A stretch of DNA of 64,000 bases from Sphingomonas albertensis (GCF_014358075.1 NZ_JACONT010000002.1:176108-240107); one strand, 5' to 3'; numbered from the stretch's first letter, positions 1-12,530 are shown. Made by a program: numbers and translations. The notes: generated by a model from the letters alone, not told the origin.

Positions 1-1839
1 GGTGCGCATCGGGTCGAGCCCGAGCTGCTCGGTCTTGTTCCCGACGCCGAGATCGCGCGGCACGTCGGGGGATTCCATGAAGCCGTAGGTCAGCACGACG
101 ATCGAGAAATTCTCGTCTACCCGCTCGACCTTCGCCCGCTGCGCTTCCTCCACGAACGGCCGGTCCGCCGTCCGGATACTCACGATCAGATTGCGCTCGT
201 GGAGCACCTTGTTGTGCTTCAGATTATGCAGAAGCGCGCCAGGCGTCGCATGCGGGTTCGCGGTCAGGAACACCGCGGTGCCCGAAACGCGCTCCGGTGG
301 GCGCTTCTCCAACGCCGCGGCGAGGTCGCTCAGCGGGATGCTCTGCCGCTTCTCGAACGCGCTGACGATCTTCTTGCCGCGCACCCAGGTGAAGATGACC
401 AGCCCGATCGATGCGGCGATGACCAGCGGCACCCAGCCGCCCTCGATCACGCGGAGGATGTTCGCACCGAAGAAGATCAGGTCGAGCGTCAGGAACGGCA
501 GGATCGCCGCCAGCGCCAGCGGCCGCGACCAGTTCCAGCGATGGCGGACGACGATGTACGCGAGCAAGGTGGTGACGACCATCGTACCGGTCACCGCGAT
601 GCCGTACGCCGCCGCCATCGCCGACGACGTCTTGAACTGGATCACCAGCACCAGCACGCCGATCAATAACAGCCAGTTGATCGCCGGCAAATAGATCTGG
701 CCGGCGAACACCGCCGAGGTCTGGCGGATGCGCAGGCGCGGGAGCAGGCCGAGCTGGATCGCCTGCTGCGTCAACGAGAACGCGCCGGTGATGACTGCCT
801 GGCTGGCGATCACCGTCGCGAAGCCGGCGAGGATGATCAGCGCCGGGCGCAGCGATTCGGGGGCCATCAGGAAGAACCAGTCCTGATTGACGAACGGAAC
901 GCCGCGCGCCGCCGCGTCCTCGAGGCTGGCGAGTGCGAACGCGCCCTGCCCCAGATAGTTGAGCGCGAGCGCCGGGAAGACGAGGAAGAACCAGCCGATG
1001 CGGATCGGCAGCTTGCCGAAATGGCCCATGTCCGCGGTCAGCGCTTCGGCGCCGGTCACGGTCAGGAACACCGCGCCTAACACGAACAGTCCAGTGACGC
1101 CGTGCGTCGCAAGGAACGAGACGCCGTAGGTCGGCAGGAACACGCGGACGATCGAGGGTTCGTCGGCGATGTGCCAGATGCCGAGCGCACCGATCGCGAC
1201 GAACCAGACGATGCAGACCGGGCCGAACAGTTTCGACACCTGCGCAGTCCCGCGCGCCTGGATCATGAACAGCGCGATCAGGATGCCGATCGTCAGCATG
1301 CGGACGACACCTTCGTTGAAGATGTGCGCCGCGCTCGGGATCGTCCGCAGGCCCTCCATCGCGGACAGCACCGACAGCGCAGGCGTAATGATCGCATCGC
1401 CGTAGAACAGCGACGCGCCTGCCGCGCCGAGCACGATCGCCACCTTGGACCGCATGCCGAGCGCGCGACGGGCGAGCGCGGCCAGCGCCAGTACGCCGCC
1501 CTCGCCCTGATTGTCGGCGCGCATCAGGAAGATGACGTATTTGACGGTGACGACGAGGAACAGCGACCAGAGCGCGAGGCTGAGTACGCCAAGGATCTCG
1601 CTCGGATCGATGCCGCCCGCGGACGTCTGGCCGAGTGCCTCACGGAATGCGTAGAGCGGACTGGTCCCGATATCGCCGAACACCACGCCGATCGCGCCGA
1701 CCGTCAGCGCGGCCAGCGCCGGATGCGGATGCAGATGCGCCGCCGACATATCGGCAGGCGCGCAGACCTGCGCCGCCACGCCGCCGGCGGGCGGTTGATG
1801 GACTGCGGCAGTTTGCGGTGTTCCGGCTTCGGACGACAT
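1..1839 (-). CDS. kup: Kup-family potassium uptake permease (3' end outside window)
   Basis: This is an inner-membrane K+ importer of the Kup/HAK/KUP family, probably a K+/H+ symporter. Reading from the ATG ending at 1839, the family hallmark VFGDIGTSPLYA lies at residues 53-64. It is followed by a run of hydrophobic helices, and the frame stays open for 613 codons to the window edge. The last visible residues (VPRDLGVGNKTEQLGL) match the cytoplasmic C-terminal part of Kup, so only a short tail is missing. An in-frame ATG seven codons upstream (ending 1860) is an alternative start. The gene diverges from pdeM across about 124 bp. Family assignment is firm from sequence; the transported ion is family knowledge. 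Confidence 0.93.
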   Translation of the reverse strand, partial: MSSEAGTPQTAAVHQPPAGGVAAQVCAPADMSAAHLHPHPALAALTVGAIGVVFGDIGTSPLYAFREALGQTSAGGIDPSEILGVLSLALWSLFLVVTVKYVIFLMRADNQGEGGVLALAALARRALGMRSKVAIVLGAAGASLFYGDAIITPALSVLSAMEGLRTIPSAAHIFNEGVVRMLTIGILIALFMIQARGTAQVSKLFGPVCIVWFVAIGALGIWHIADEPSIVRVFLPTYGVSFLATHGVTGLFVLGAVFLTVTGAEALTADMGHFGKLPIRIGWFFLVFPALALNYLGQGAFALASLEDAAARGVPFVNQDWFFLMAPESLRPALIILAGFATVIASQAVITGAFSLTQQAIQLGLLPRLRIRQTSAVFAGQIYLPAINWLLLIGVLVLVIQFKTSSAMAAAYGIAVTGTMVVTTLLAYIVVRHRWNWSRPLALAAILPFLTLDLIFFGANILRVIEGGWVPLVIAASIGLVIFTWVRGKKIVSAFEKRQSIPLSDLAAALEKRPPERVSGTAVFLTANPHATPGALLHNLKHNKVLHERNLIVSIRTADRPFVEEAQRAKVERVDENFSIVVLTYGFMESPDVPRDLGVGNKTEQLGLDPMRT

Positions 1840-1963
1840 GGCGCGAAAAGCGCTCCTCATGAAGGGACGGCGCGCTTTACGCCGATTGCGGACATGCGCA
1901 AGTCCTGCCCGTCGTGGCGGATGCCGGCTTGATTCGCTGCGGCGGGGGCTGCATGGCGAGCGG

Positions 1964-2626
1964 ATGGTTCCCTTTTCGTTCGGCGGACATGCGCTTCTGG
2001 CGTTGCCACAAGGCGCACTGTTCTGGCCGGAGCGGCGCGCGCTGCTGGTCGCCGACCTGCATTTCGAGAAGGCGAGCTGGTTCGCGGGTCGGGGGCAGAT
2101 GCTGCCGCCCTATGATTCGATCGCGACCTTGGCCGATCTCACTGCGCTGGTCATGGCGACGGGTGCGCGCGAAGTCTGGTGCCTGGGCGACAGCTTCCAC
2201 GACAGCGACGGCTGCGCGCGGTTGCCGCAGCGGGCGCAGGACATGCTGCGGACGATGACGGATACCACGCGCTGGACCTGGATCACGGGCAATCACGATC
2301 CGGCGATCCTCGATCGGTGTGGCGGGGAAGTCGTGGACGAGGTCGTCGTCGACGGGCTGATGCTGCGGCACGAGGCGGACAGGGCGGAAACGCGGCCGGA
2401 ACTGTCGGGGCATTTCCATCCGAAGCTGCGATTGCGGGTGCGGGGGAAATCGGTCGCGCGGCGGTGTTTCGTAGCGACGGCGACGAAACTGATATTGCCA
2501 GCGTTCGGGTCGCTGACCGGCGGGCTAGACGTCGACCATCCGGAGATCGTCCGCGCGGTGGGCGTTGGCGCAGAGGCGATGGTGCCGGTGGCGGACCGGA
2601 TGCTGCGGTTTCCGGTGGCTGCCTAA
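1964..2626 (+). CDS. pdeM: PdeM-type calcineurin-like metallophosphoesterase
   Basis: This is a 220-residue metallophosphoesterase of the ligase-associated DNA-damage-response PdeM family. The metal-binding motifs are complete and in order: DLHFEK (residues 31-36), GDSFHD (75-80), GNHD (109-112) and GHFHP (149-153). The frame is open from 1838, but the conserved domain begins just after the ATG at 1964, and upstream residues are arginine-rich and overlap kup antisense, so I took 1964. PdeM is usually linked to an ATP-dependent DNA ligase and an Lhr-like helicase. Neither is visible here, so a role in DNA repair is inferred from the family only. Confidence 0.9.
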   Translation: MVPFSFGGHALLALPQGALFWPERRALLVADLHFEKASWFAGRGQMLPPYDSIATLADLTALVMATGAREVWCLGDSFHDSDGCARLPQRAQDMLRTMTDTTRWTWITGNHDPAILDRCGGEVVDEVVVDGLMLRHEADRAETRPELSGHFHPKLRLRVRGKSVARRCFVATATKLILPAFGSLTGGLDVDHPEIVRAVGVGAEAMVPVADRMLRFPVAA

Positions 2627-2653
2627 ACCTTGTCGCTGGTCAGGTAGATAGGT

Positions 2654-2761
2654 CACCACCCCGGCGAAGGCCGGGGCCCAATTGGAAAGGTCGAAGTAAC
2701 GGCGGACAAGCCTTCGTTATATGCCGTTCCCAATTGGGCCCCGGCCTTCGCCGGGGTGGTG
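2654..2761. repeat. REP-like inverted repeat with perfect 32-bp arms
   Basis: The arms 2654-2685 and 2730-2761 are perfect reverse complements. Each arm also contains its own GC hairpin (CCCCGGC, 4-nt loop, GCCGGGG). It sits between the convergent pdeM and msrA genes and could end transcription in both directions. A near copy lies at 7906-8009. Confidence 0.85.
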
Positions 2762-2788
2762 GTGATACTGCGCCCGAAGCGCAGTGCC

Positions 2789-3448
2789 TCAGTTCGAGAT
2801 CGTCGGAAACGCGGCCCTGAACGCGGCCACCTTCGGCTTGTCCCACATCACGATGTACGGATGCGTCGGGTTCCGGTCGTAGAAATTCTGGTGATACGCC
2901 TCGGCGGGATAGAACGCGCCGGTCTCCAGCTTCGTCACGATCGGCCCGGAGAACGCGTGCGTCGCGCTGAGTTGCGCGATGTAGGCACGCGCTACCTGAG
3001 CCTGAGCCGGCGACTGCGGGAAGATCGCCGAGCGATAGCTCGGGCCGCTGTCCGGGCCCTGACGATTTAAGGTCGTCGGATCATGCGCGATCGAGAAATA
3101 GACTCGGAGCAACGTTCCGTAGCTGACGATTCGTGGGTCGTAGGCAATCTTGATCGCCTCGGCATGGCGAGTCGTCTCGACCGACACCTGATCGTAGGTC
3201 GCGGTGGTCTTGGTACCGCCGGCATAACCGGTCGTGACCGCCTTCACGCCCTTCACATGCTCGAACACTGCTTCCATCGTCCAGAAACAGCCGCCGGCAA
3301 GCACCGCGGTCTGGATACCGGGTGTCGCGGGAAGATCGGTCTTGACGGCGGGGATGACGACGGCGCGGGCGCCCTGCGCGGTACCGGTGGACATGAACGC
3401 ACCGGCGATACCGACAGCGGCGAGCGTGGCGAGGAGCGGCTTTTTCAT
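2789..3448 (-). CDS. msrA: Exported peptide-methionine (S)-S-oxide reductase MsrA
   Basis: This enzyme reduces methionine-S-sulfoxide in proteins or free methionine. The catalytic GCFWTMEAVFE motif begins at about residue 53. Further MsrA signatures follow: GYAGG, YDP, RSAIFPQSP and the C-terminal EAYHQNFYDRNP. The first 25-30 residues form a signal peptide (MKKPLLATLAAVGIAGAFMS), so the enzyme probably works in the periplasm, unlike the usual cytosolic MsrA. Length is 219 residues. The gene lies about 80 bp downstream of a small membrane-protein gene on the same strand, and the two may be cotranscribed. Confidence 0.94.
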   Translation of the reverse strand: MKKPLLATLAAVGIAGAFMSTGTAQGARAVVIPAVKTDLPATPGIQTAVLAGGCFWTMEAVFEHVKGVKAVTTGYAGGTKTTATYDQVSVETTRHAEAIKIAYDPRIVSYGTLLRVYFSIAHDPTTLNRQGPDSGPSYRSAIFPQSPAQAQVARAYIAQLSATHAFSGPIVTKLETGAFYPAEAYHQNFYDRNPTHPYIVMWDKPKVAAFRAAFPTISN

Positions 3449-3494
3449 GTGTCTCTACATGGGGTTGCCGCGATCGTTCGCCAAGACGCGCGTA

Positions 3495-3554
3495 AGATTA
3501 GCGCGTGGCAGGCGCGCTGTGTTCAGATTAGCGCGTGGCGGGCGCGCTGTGTTC
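3495..3554. repeat. 30-bp tandem duplication over the 3' end of a small gene
   Basis: Units 3495-3524 and 3525-3554 differ at one base. The second unit holds the last nine codons (stop included) of the small gene 3528-3674. The first repeats the same tail, with its own in-frame stop, just beyond it. Confidence 0.9.
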
Positions 3555-3674
3555 GAAATGGCTGGCGAAGGTCTGGCGCGCCTCGGCGGGCTGAAGCGCG
3601 AGCAAGCCGATCGCACCCAGCACGAAACCGCCGCTGAACTGCCAGAAGAAACTCGACTTTACGATACTGCGCAT
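3528..3674 (-). CDS. Small membrane or exported protein (48 aa)
   Basis: The frame from the ATG ending at 3674 to TAA at 3528-3530 encodes 48 residues. It starts MRSIVKSSFFWQFSGGFVLG and continues through a hydrophobic stretch (about residues 9-28) with an alanine-rich end resembling a signal-peptidase site (LQPAEA). A charged tail of about 16 residues follows. I do not know the family. The hydrophobic/charged layout, and its position just upstream of exported msrA on the same strand, argue that it is real. Its last codons lie inside a 30-bp tandem duplication. Confidence 0.6.
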   Translation of the reverse strand: MRSIVKSSFFWQFSGGFVLGAIGLLALQPAEARQTFASHFEHSAPATR

Positions 3675-4021
3675 GATGCGATCCCAATGAAACCAAGTGA
3701 CGACACCGATCGGAGGGGCCGATGTCAGCTACGTACCGGCATGTCGTAGAGATGCCGGCAAACCACAATGTCCTTTTTAGAAACTCTCGATTAACGCGCC
3801 GTGGCCGATGCGTTCATCGTGCAGCAGGGATCGCCCGACAGGATTGCCGGGAGATGTCGCCGCGTGTCTCGAATGTTGCGCGAACCTTACGATCCTCCCC
3901 CCGTCAGGGGGAGGTGTCGCCGAAGGTGACGGAGGGGGAGGACACGGAACAGGGGTTACCCTCTCCTCCCCCTCCGTCTGGCAAGCGCCAGCCCCCCCCC
4001 CGGGCGGGGGAGGATCGTTTG
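3675..4021. other. Intergenic region with GC-rich palindromic repeats
   Basis: I see no gene in these 347 bp. From about 3893 to 4017 there are inverted G/C-run blocks (CCCCCGTCAGGGGG and a later CCTCCCCCTCCGTC...GGGGGAGG pair) of the kind scattered between sphingomonad genes. They lie just beyond the stop codon of the aminotransferase and may act as a terminator. Confidence 0.6.
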
Positions 4022-7032
<3,011 letters not shown>

Positions 7033-7112
7033 CGCCTTCCCTGTTGCACGGACGACGGGGTAAACCGCAAGCGGCGATTGCTCCAACCGACCCGCTATCC
7101 TATTTCGGCGGC

Positions 7113-7781
7113 ATGACAGATCCAGCCACTCCGCCCCTGCGCGCCGCGATCGTGCCGGTCACGCCGATCCAGCAGAACTGCACGATCCTCTGGTGCACGA
7201 CGACGATGAAGGCCGCGGTGATCGATCCCGGCGGCGACCTGCCGCGGATCATGGCGGCGGTCGAACAGGCGGGGGTCACGGTCGAGAAGATCCTGCTCAC
7301 GCATGGGCATATCGACCATGCCGGCGGTGCGAAGCGGCTGTCGAACGATCTCGGCGTGCCGATCGAAGGACCGCACGAGGCGGATCGCTTCTGGTTGCAG
7401 CGGCTCGATCAGGATGGGCCGAAATATGGGATTTCCGGCGTGAATTTCGAGCCGGACCGGTGGCTCGTCGAGGGCGACACGGTGTCGGTCGGGGATCTGG
7501 TGCTCGATGTGTACGAGACGCCGGGGCATACCGAGGGGCATGTGATCTTCCATCATGCGCCTTCGAAGTTCGCGCAGGTTGGGGACGTGTTATTCCAGGG
7601 CTCGATCGGGCGATCGGACATGCCTGGGGGGAATCATCAGGTGCTGGTGAAGTCGATCGTCGAGAAACTCTGGCCGCTGGGGAGCGACACGAGCTTCATC
7701 CCGGGGCATGGCCCGGCGAGCACGTTCGCGCATGAGCGGGCGACGAATATGTTCGTGAGCGATCGGGCGTTGGCGGCGTAA
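7113..7781 (+). CDS. MBL-fold metallohydrolase (glyoxalase II-like)
   Basis: This 222-residue metallo-beta-lactamase-fold hydrolase carries the metal motif THGHIDHAGG (about residues 66-75) and later histidines in GHTEGH and PGHGP. The fold and length match the YcbL/GloB-like subfamily (thioesterase or glyoxalase II-like). The substrate cannot be named. The ATG at 7113 begins the conserved region, and the open frame before it is not conserved-looking. Confidence 0.85.
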   Translation: MTDPATPPLRAAIVPVTPIQQNCTILWCTTTMKAAVIDPGGDLPRIMAAVEQAGVTVEKILLTHGHIDHAGGAKRLSNDLGVPIEGPHEADRFWLQRLDQDGPKYGISGVNFEPDRWLVEGDTVSVGDLVLDVYETPGHTEGHVIFHHAPSKFAQVGDVLFQGSIGRSDMPGGNHQVLVKSIVEKLWPLGSDTSFIPGHGPASTFAHERATNMFVSDRALAA

Positions 7782-7796
7782 TCACCCCCCTACCGT

Positions 7797-8009
7797 TCCC
7801 CCGCGGATGCGGGGGCCCAGGCTAAACCAAGGGCAGTACGCTTGGCCCCTGGCCGCCCGCCTTCGCGGGGAAACACGAAGAAGGACGTGCTACCTTCCCA
7901 ACGCCCCACCCCGGCGAAGGCCGGGGCCCAGTTGGGAGACGGCGCCGATTGAGGGTAGCGCTCCGTTACTGCAACCTTTCCAATTGGGCCCCGGCCTCCG
8001 CCGGGGTGG
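7797..8009. repeat. REP-like palindromes between two genes
   Basis: Two elements lie here. At about 7797-7870 there are C/G-run arms (CCCCCGCGGATGCGGGGG and a later CGCCTTCGCGGGG). At 7906-7935 and 7980-8009 there is an imperfect copy of the 2654-2761 inverted repeat, differing at a few bases. No coding content is seen between 7782 and 8030. Confidence 0.75.
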
Positions 8010-8030
8010 TTGCCGGCGTGAGGGCTGGTT

Positions 8031-9656
8031 TTACTTCCGCTCCCCCGCGCTTTCAGCCCGGACCGACTTGAACTCCGACCCAGCGCGCCATTCCGGCCAC
8101 AAACGGCTGTTCGCCAGCTTCGTCCCGATCGTCTTGAACAGGTCCACGTCCTGCGCCGCGCCGCGCAGGTCCCAGTCGGCGCCCCACGCGTCGCACGTCT
8201 GGTGGTAGCATTTCATATAGCCGTCGAGCCAAGCCTGCCCCGCGGTCCGACCGCCCTTTACCAGATCGGGCGCGCCGCTGATCGCCATCAGCAGCAAGGT
8301 CGGCACGCCGCGCCGTGCGACCGAGAAATGATCGGCGCGGTAGAACAGCCCCCGTTCGGGAAGGGCTTCGGGGGTTACGACGCGGCCTTGGGCCTTTGCA
8401 GCGTCGCCCAGCATGTCCTCGAGGCTGTTCTGGCCGGCGCCGACCAGCATGACGTCTTTGGCAGGGCCTGCCGTCTGGAGGATGTCGAGCGTCAGATTGG
8501 CGACCGTCTGAGCCGCCGGATAGACCGGGTTCACCGCATAGGTTTCCGAACCGAGCAACCCGCGCTCCTCGCCACTCCACAGCGCGAAGACGAGGCTGCG
8601 GTCGGTGCGGGGCGCCTTGGCGAAATTGCGCGCGAGTTCGAGGACGCCGGCCACGCCGAGCCCGTCATCGTTCGCGCCCGGGCGGATCGTACGGCCCTGC
8701 GCGTCGGGGGCGCCGATCCCGTAGGCGTCCCAGTGCGCGCCGAACATCACGATCTCGTCCGCGTGCTTGGTGCCCGGGAGCTTCGCCAGCACGTTCTGGC
8801 TCACGGCGGTGTCGTGCTTCACCGGCAGGTCCGTCGTGAACGCCTGCTTCAGCGCGACCGGGCGGAAGTCGCTCCGCCGCGCCGCTTTCCGCAACGCCGC
8901 CAAGTCGAGGCCCGAGGCTGCGAACAACCGGGTCGCCGCACCACCTTCCAGCCAGCCCTGCAGCATTACCCGCGACTCGGGATCCTTCCGGACGATGTCG
9001 TAATTCTCGCCGGCCGGCGCCGTCACCGTATTCCAGCCGTAACCCGCCCCCGCCGTATCGTGAACGATCAGCGCCGCGACCGCACCTCGCCTTGCGGCTT
9101 CCTCGTATTTGTACGTCCAGCGGCCGTAATAGGTCATCCGGCGGTCGCCGAACTTGCCCTTCGAATCGTCGCCTGCGACGGCTTCGAAATCGGGATCGTT
9201 GACCAGGAACACCGCGACCTTGCCCTTGAGATCGAGCCCCTTGAAGTCGTCCCAGCCGCGCTCGGGCGCACTGACGCCGTAGCCGACGAACACCATCGGC
9301 GCGTTCGCGATCGCGACGCGGTCGACGCCGCGGACCGTGCTCAGATAGACGTCTCGGCCCTGCACCAGCGCGGCATCGCCGGCGCGGACGGTGCCGGAAC
9401 CCATGCGCGTGTGGACGAGCGGCACGGCTTGCGTCCAGCTGCCGTTCGGGCCGCCGGGTTGCGCCTTCATCGCCTTGAACTGCGCGATCAGCCAGGCGAT
9501 CGTCTTGGTCTCACCCCGCGTCCCCGGCGCCCGCCCCTCGAACGCGTCGGAGGCCAGCGTCTTCACATCCGCCGACAATCGCTCGGGCGAGACCTGCGCC
9601 ACGGTGGGGGATGCAGCCAACAGCGCCGCAGCGGGAAGGAAGCGAAACGCGCTCAT
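8031..9656 (-). CDS. Exported M28-family zinc metallopeptidase
   Basis: This is a 541-residue aminopeptidase-like M28 protein. The signal peptide is MSAFRFLPAAALLAASPTVA, so it acts in the periplasm or outside. A PA-domain-like insert (about residues 130-220, with VFVGYGV and KGKVAVFL) precedes the catalytic domain. The co-catalytic zinc ligands are visible: GAHWDAYG, PGANDDGLG, GEERGLLGS, LTLDI and ADHFSV. The start ATG (ending 9656) overlaps the MAPEG gene stop as ATGA, so the pair is probably translationally coupled. Exact peptide substrates are unknown. Confidence 0.92.
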   Translation of the reverse strand: MSAFRFLPAAALLAASPTVAQVSPERLSADVKTLASDAFEGRAPGTRGETKTIAWLIAQFKAMKAQPGGPNGSWTQAVPLVHTRMGSGTVRAGDAALVQGRDVYLSTVRGVDRVAIANAPMVFVGYGVSAPERGWDDFKGLDLKGKVAVFLVNDPDFEAVAGDDSKGKFGDRRMTYYGRWTYKYEEAARRGAVAALIVHDTAGAGYGWNTVTAPAGENYDIVRKDPESRVMLQGWLEGGAATRLFAASGLDLAALRKAARRSDFRPVALKQAFTTDLPVKHDTAVSQNVLAKLPGTKHADEIVMFGAHWDAYGIGAPDAQGRTIRPGANDDGLGVAGVLELARNFAKAPRTDRSLVFALWSGEERGLLGSETYAVNPVYPAAQTVANLTLDILQTAGPAKDVMLVGAGQNSLEDMLGDAAKAQGRVVTPEALPERGLFYRADHFSVARRGVPTLLLMAISGAPDLVKGGRTAGQAWLDGYMKCYHQTCDAWGADWDLRGAAQDVDLFKTIGTKLANSRLWPEWRAGSEFKSVRAESAGERK

Positions 9657-10096
9657 GCCCGGCCACCCGACGGCACGACCTGGAACGTCTTCGCGGCCGG
9701 CACCGTATTCGCCTGATACGCGATCGCCAGCGCCCAGCAGGCAAGCACCGCCATCAACGCCCAGGTCGCCAACGCACCACCCGCCCGCGGCAAACTCGAC
9801 GTCGCCCGGTCCATCCCGAACGCGTGCGCGACGCGGGCGATCACGAACACGACGCCCGCGATCCACAGCCACATCGTCGATCCGCCGGCGAGTTCGATCA
9901 GCCCCAGCAGGATCAGGATGAACGGCGCATATTCGGTGAAATTCGCATGCGCGCGCATCCGCCCCTGCAACAGCGCATTGCCGTTATCGCCCAGCAGCAC
10001 CTTGTCCTTCACCCGGATCGGCACGATTCGGAAGGCGAGCCACAGATTGACGACGGCCGCAGCCGCTGCGATCGTCAGTGTCACGGGTAAAATCAC
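9653..10096 (-). CDS. MAPEG-family membrane protein
   Basis: This 147-residue integral membrane protein with four predicted helices matches the MAPEG family (membrane-associated eicosanoid and glutathione metabolism). The family signature region reads RMRAHANFTEYAPFILILLG. The start is a GTG ending at 10096 with AAGGGG seven bases upstream. Its stop overlaps the start of the M28 peptidase gene, so both lie in one operon. Bacterial MAPEG proteins may have glutathione transferase activity. No substrate can be assigned. Confidence 0.88.
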   Translation of the reverse strand: MILPVTLTIAAAAAVVNLWLAFRIVPIRVKDKVLLGDNGNALLQGRMRAHANFTEYAPFILILLGLIELAGGSTMWLWIAGVVFVIARVAHAFGMDRATSSLPRAGGALATWALMAVLACWALAIAYQANTVPAAKTFQVVPSGGRA

Positions 10097-10170
10097 GGCG
10101 TTGCCCCTTGTTGGATGTCGCGGGAGGTCCTGCCACTCGCGACCAATGGTTGCAACGCGGGGGCGAAAGC

Positions 10171-10198
10171 TTGCAACGCGGGACGAAATCGCTATAGC
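10171..10198 (+). promoter_or_regulatory. Probable sigma70-type promoter for rpmF-plsX-fabH
   Basis: A -35 TTGCAA (10171-10176) and a -10 TATAGC (10193-10198) are 16 bp apart, about 125 bp upstream of rpmF. A 12-bp direct repeat (TTGCAACGCGGG at 10150-10161 and 10171-10182) spaces 21 bp and overlaps the -35. Confidence 0.45.
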
Positions 10199-10321
10199 GC
10201 CACGCTTCGCGAGCGTCAGGCCGCATGGGTTGCTTCAGGCGGCCGGCATTCATGTCGGTTGCCGAGTTCCGTGTCCGGGCGTACTCAGAGCCCCGACCTT
10301 TAGATTGAACAAGGTGCCGAA

Positions 10322-10501
10322 ATGGCCGTCCCCAAAAGAAAAACCTCGCCCTCCAAGCGCGGCATGCGCCGTGGCCACGACTCGCTCACGATCGCGTCTT
10401 TCCAGGAATGCCCGAACTGCGGCGAACTGAAGCGCCCGCACAACCTCTGCGGCTCATGCGGCCATTACAATGGTCGTGAAATCCTCTCGGTCGAGGGTTG
10501 A
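10322..10501 (+). CDS. rpmF: 50S ribosomal protein L32
   Basis: This 59-residue ribosomal protein begins [18 protein letters not shown], the usual L32 start. It keeps the zinc-ribbon cysteine pairs CPNC (30-33) and CGSC (43-46), so it is the zinc-binding form. It is followed 35 bp later by plsX and fabH, the common bacterial order linking ribosome and lipid synthesis. A yceD-type gene often found upstream is absent here. Confidence 0.97.
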   Translation: MAVPKRKTSPSKRGMRRGHDSLTIASFQECPNCGELKRPHNLCGSCGHYNGREILSVEG

Positions 10502-10536
10502 GGTCGCAAGCCTCTAACTTGAACGAAGGATAGCGA

Positions 10537-11565
10537 ATGCCCGACAGCGGCTGGATCGCGGTCGATGCGATGGGTGGCGATGACGGGCTGGCAGTAATGC
10601 TCGCCGGTGTCGCCCTCGCGCGTCATCAATTCGAGGGCATGCGCTTCCTGCTGGTCGGCGACGAAGCTGCGATTCGCGAGGGGCTCAAGGCTCATCCGAA
10701 CCTGTCGCAGCATTCGGAGATCGTCCACGCGCCGGAAGTCGTCGGGTCGAGCGAAAAGCCGACTCAGGCGATTCGTCGCGCCAAGAAGACCTCGATGGGC
10801 ATCGCGATCGACCTGGTGAAACAGGGTCGCGCCGCCGCCGCGGTGTCGTCGGGCAATACCGGCGCACTGATGGCGATGGCGAAGCTGTCGTTGCGGATGC
10901 TGCCCGGGATCGACCGGCCGGCACTCGCGGCGCGTCTGCCGACGCTCGGCGATACCGACATGGTGATGCTCGACCTCGGCGCGAACACCGAGTGCGACGC
11001 GCGCAACCTCGTCCAGTTCGCGATCATGGGCGCCGCCTATGCGCGCACCGCACTCGACATCCCGCATCCTCGTGTGGCGCTGCTCAACATCGGCAGCGAA
11101 GACATGAAGGGCACGGACGAGATCCGCGATGCGGCCGCGCAATTGCGGGCGACGCCAGCGGTCGACATGCAGTTCAACGGCTTCATCGAGGGCGACCGAC
11201 TGTCGCGCGGTGAAGTCGACGTGGTCGTGTGCGACGGCTTCTCGGGCAACATCGCGCTGAAGACCGCCGAGGGCACCGCGCGATTCGTCGCCGACCTGCT
11301 CAAGCGCGCGTTCCGGAGCTCGGTGCGCTCGAAGCTCGGCTTCCTGATCTCGCGGCCCGCGACCGAGTTGCTGCGCGATCATCTCGATCCGAACAATCAC
11401 AACGGTGCGGTGTTTCTTGGGCTAAACGGCATCGTCGTGAAGAGTCACGGCGGCGCGACCGATCGCGGCGTCGCGACCGCGATCGGCAATGCCGCCAAGA
11501 TGGTCCGCAACGATCTGATCCGGCGGATCGCCGACGATCTTGGCAGCGTGGAGAAGGCGGCATGA
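10537..11565 (+). CDS. plsX: Phosphate acyltransferase PlsX
   Basis: This 342-residue enzyme makes acyl-phosphate from acyl-ACP in phospholipid synthesis. The N-terminal [10 protein letters not shown], the [12 protein letters not shown] region and the C-terminal [15 protein letters not shown] are diagnostic. Its stop overlaps the fabH start as ATGA, so translation is probably coupled. It is a peripheral membrane or cytosolic protein by family. Confidence 0.97.
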   Translation: MPDSGWIAVDAMGGDDGLAVMLAGVALARHQFEGMRFLLVGDEAAIREGLKAHPNLSQHSEIVHAPEVVGSSEKPTQAIRRAKKTSMGIAIDLVKQGRAAAAVSSGNTGALMAMAKLSLRMLPGIDRPALAARLPTLGDTDMVMLDLGANTECDARNLVQFAIMGAAYARTALDIPHPRVALLNIGSEDMKGTDEIRDAAAQLRATPAVDMQFNGFIEGDRLSRGEVDVVVCDGFSGNIALKTAEGTARFVADLLKRAFRSSVRSKLGFLISRPATELLRDHLDPNNHNGAVFLGLNGIVVKSHGGATDRGVATAIGNAAKMVRNDLIRRIADDLGSVEKAA

Positions 11566-12530
11566 TCCGTTCGGTCGTCATCGGCACCGGCTCGGCCCTG
11601 CCCGCTCGTCGCGTTTCCAACGCCGAGCTCGCGGAACAGGTCGACACCAGCGACGAGTGGATCGTCGAGCGCACCGGCATCCGCTTCCGCCACATCGCCG
11701 GCGAAGGCGAGACGACCGCGACTCTCGCCGCAGACGCGTGCCGCACTGCTTTGACCGCCGCCGGTATCGACGCACAGGACATCGACCTGATCGTGCTCGC
11801 GACCGCGACCCCCGACCAGACCTTCCCCGCCAGCGCCACCAAGGTCCAGGCGATGCTCGGCATCGACGACTGTGTCGCGTTCGACGTCGCCGCGGTCTGC
11901 TCGGGCTTCCTGTACGCGGTGCAGGTCGTGGACAGCATGATCCGCAGCGGCGTCGCCAAGCGCGCGCTGGTGATCGGGGCCGAGACGTTCAGCCGCATCC
12001 TGGACTGGGAAGACCGGACGACCTGCGTGCTGTTCGGCGACGGCGCCGGTGCTATCGTGCTCGAAGCGCAGGACACCGCCGACGAAGGCGGCCGCGGCAT
12101 TCTCACGACCAAGCTGCACGCCGATGGCCGTCACAACGAACTGCTCTATGTAGACGGCGGCGTCTCGACGACCGGTACCGTCGGCAAGCTTCGCATGAAG
12201 GGCCGTGAGGTGTTCCGCCACGCGGTCACCAATCTGGCCTCGGTGATGACCGAGTCGCTGGCGATGGCCGGGCTCGAGGCGGATCAGGTCGACTGGGTCG
12301 TGCCGCATCAGGCGAACGCCCGCATCCTCGACGCGACCGCGCGGAAGCTGGGCCTGGTGCCCGCAAAAGTCGTCGTTACCGTCGACCAGCACGCCAACAC
12401 GTCGGCTGCATCGGTGCCGCTCGCGCTCGACGTTGCGGTCCGCGACGGGCGCATCCAGCAGGGCCAGATCGTCGTTCTCGAGGCGATGGGTGGCGGGTTT
12501 ACCTGGGGTGCCGCGGTTATCCGCTTCTAA
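11562..12530 (+). CDS. fabH: Beta-ketoacyl-ACP synthase III
   Basis: This 322-residue condensing enzyme starts fatty-acid synthesis from acetyl-CoA and malonyl-ACP. The catalytic triad is present: C113 in AAVCSGF, H249 in VPHQAN and N279 in QHANTSAA. The start ATG overlaps the plsX stop. The gene lies upstream of ihfA with a 94-bp gap that may hold a separate ihfA promoter. Confidence 0.97.
   Translation: MIRSVVIGTGSALPARRVSNAELAEQVDTSDEWIVERTGIRFRHIAGEGETTATLAADACRTALTAAGIDAQDIDLIVLATATPDQTFPASATKVQAMLGIDDCVAFDVAAVCSGFLYAVQVVDSMIRSGVAKRALVIGAETFSRILDWEDRTTCVLFGDGAGAIVLEAQDTADEGGRGILTTKLHADGRHNELLYVDGGVSTTGTVGKLRMKGREVFRHAVTNLASVMTESLAMAGLEADQVDWVVPHQANARILDATARKLGLVPAKVVVTVDQHANTSAASVPLALDVAVRDGRIQQGQIVVLEAMGGGFTWGAAVIRF

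Noticed and set aside
2640..2846. Minus-strand frame between pdeM and msrA
   Set aside because: It consists mostly of the translated REP-like inverted repeat.
3523..3768. 81-codon minus-strand frame overlapping the small gene at 3528-3674
   Set aside because: The neighbouring frame gives a cleaner membrane-protein sequence with a sensible start. This one is charged and featureless.
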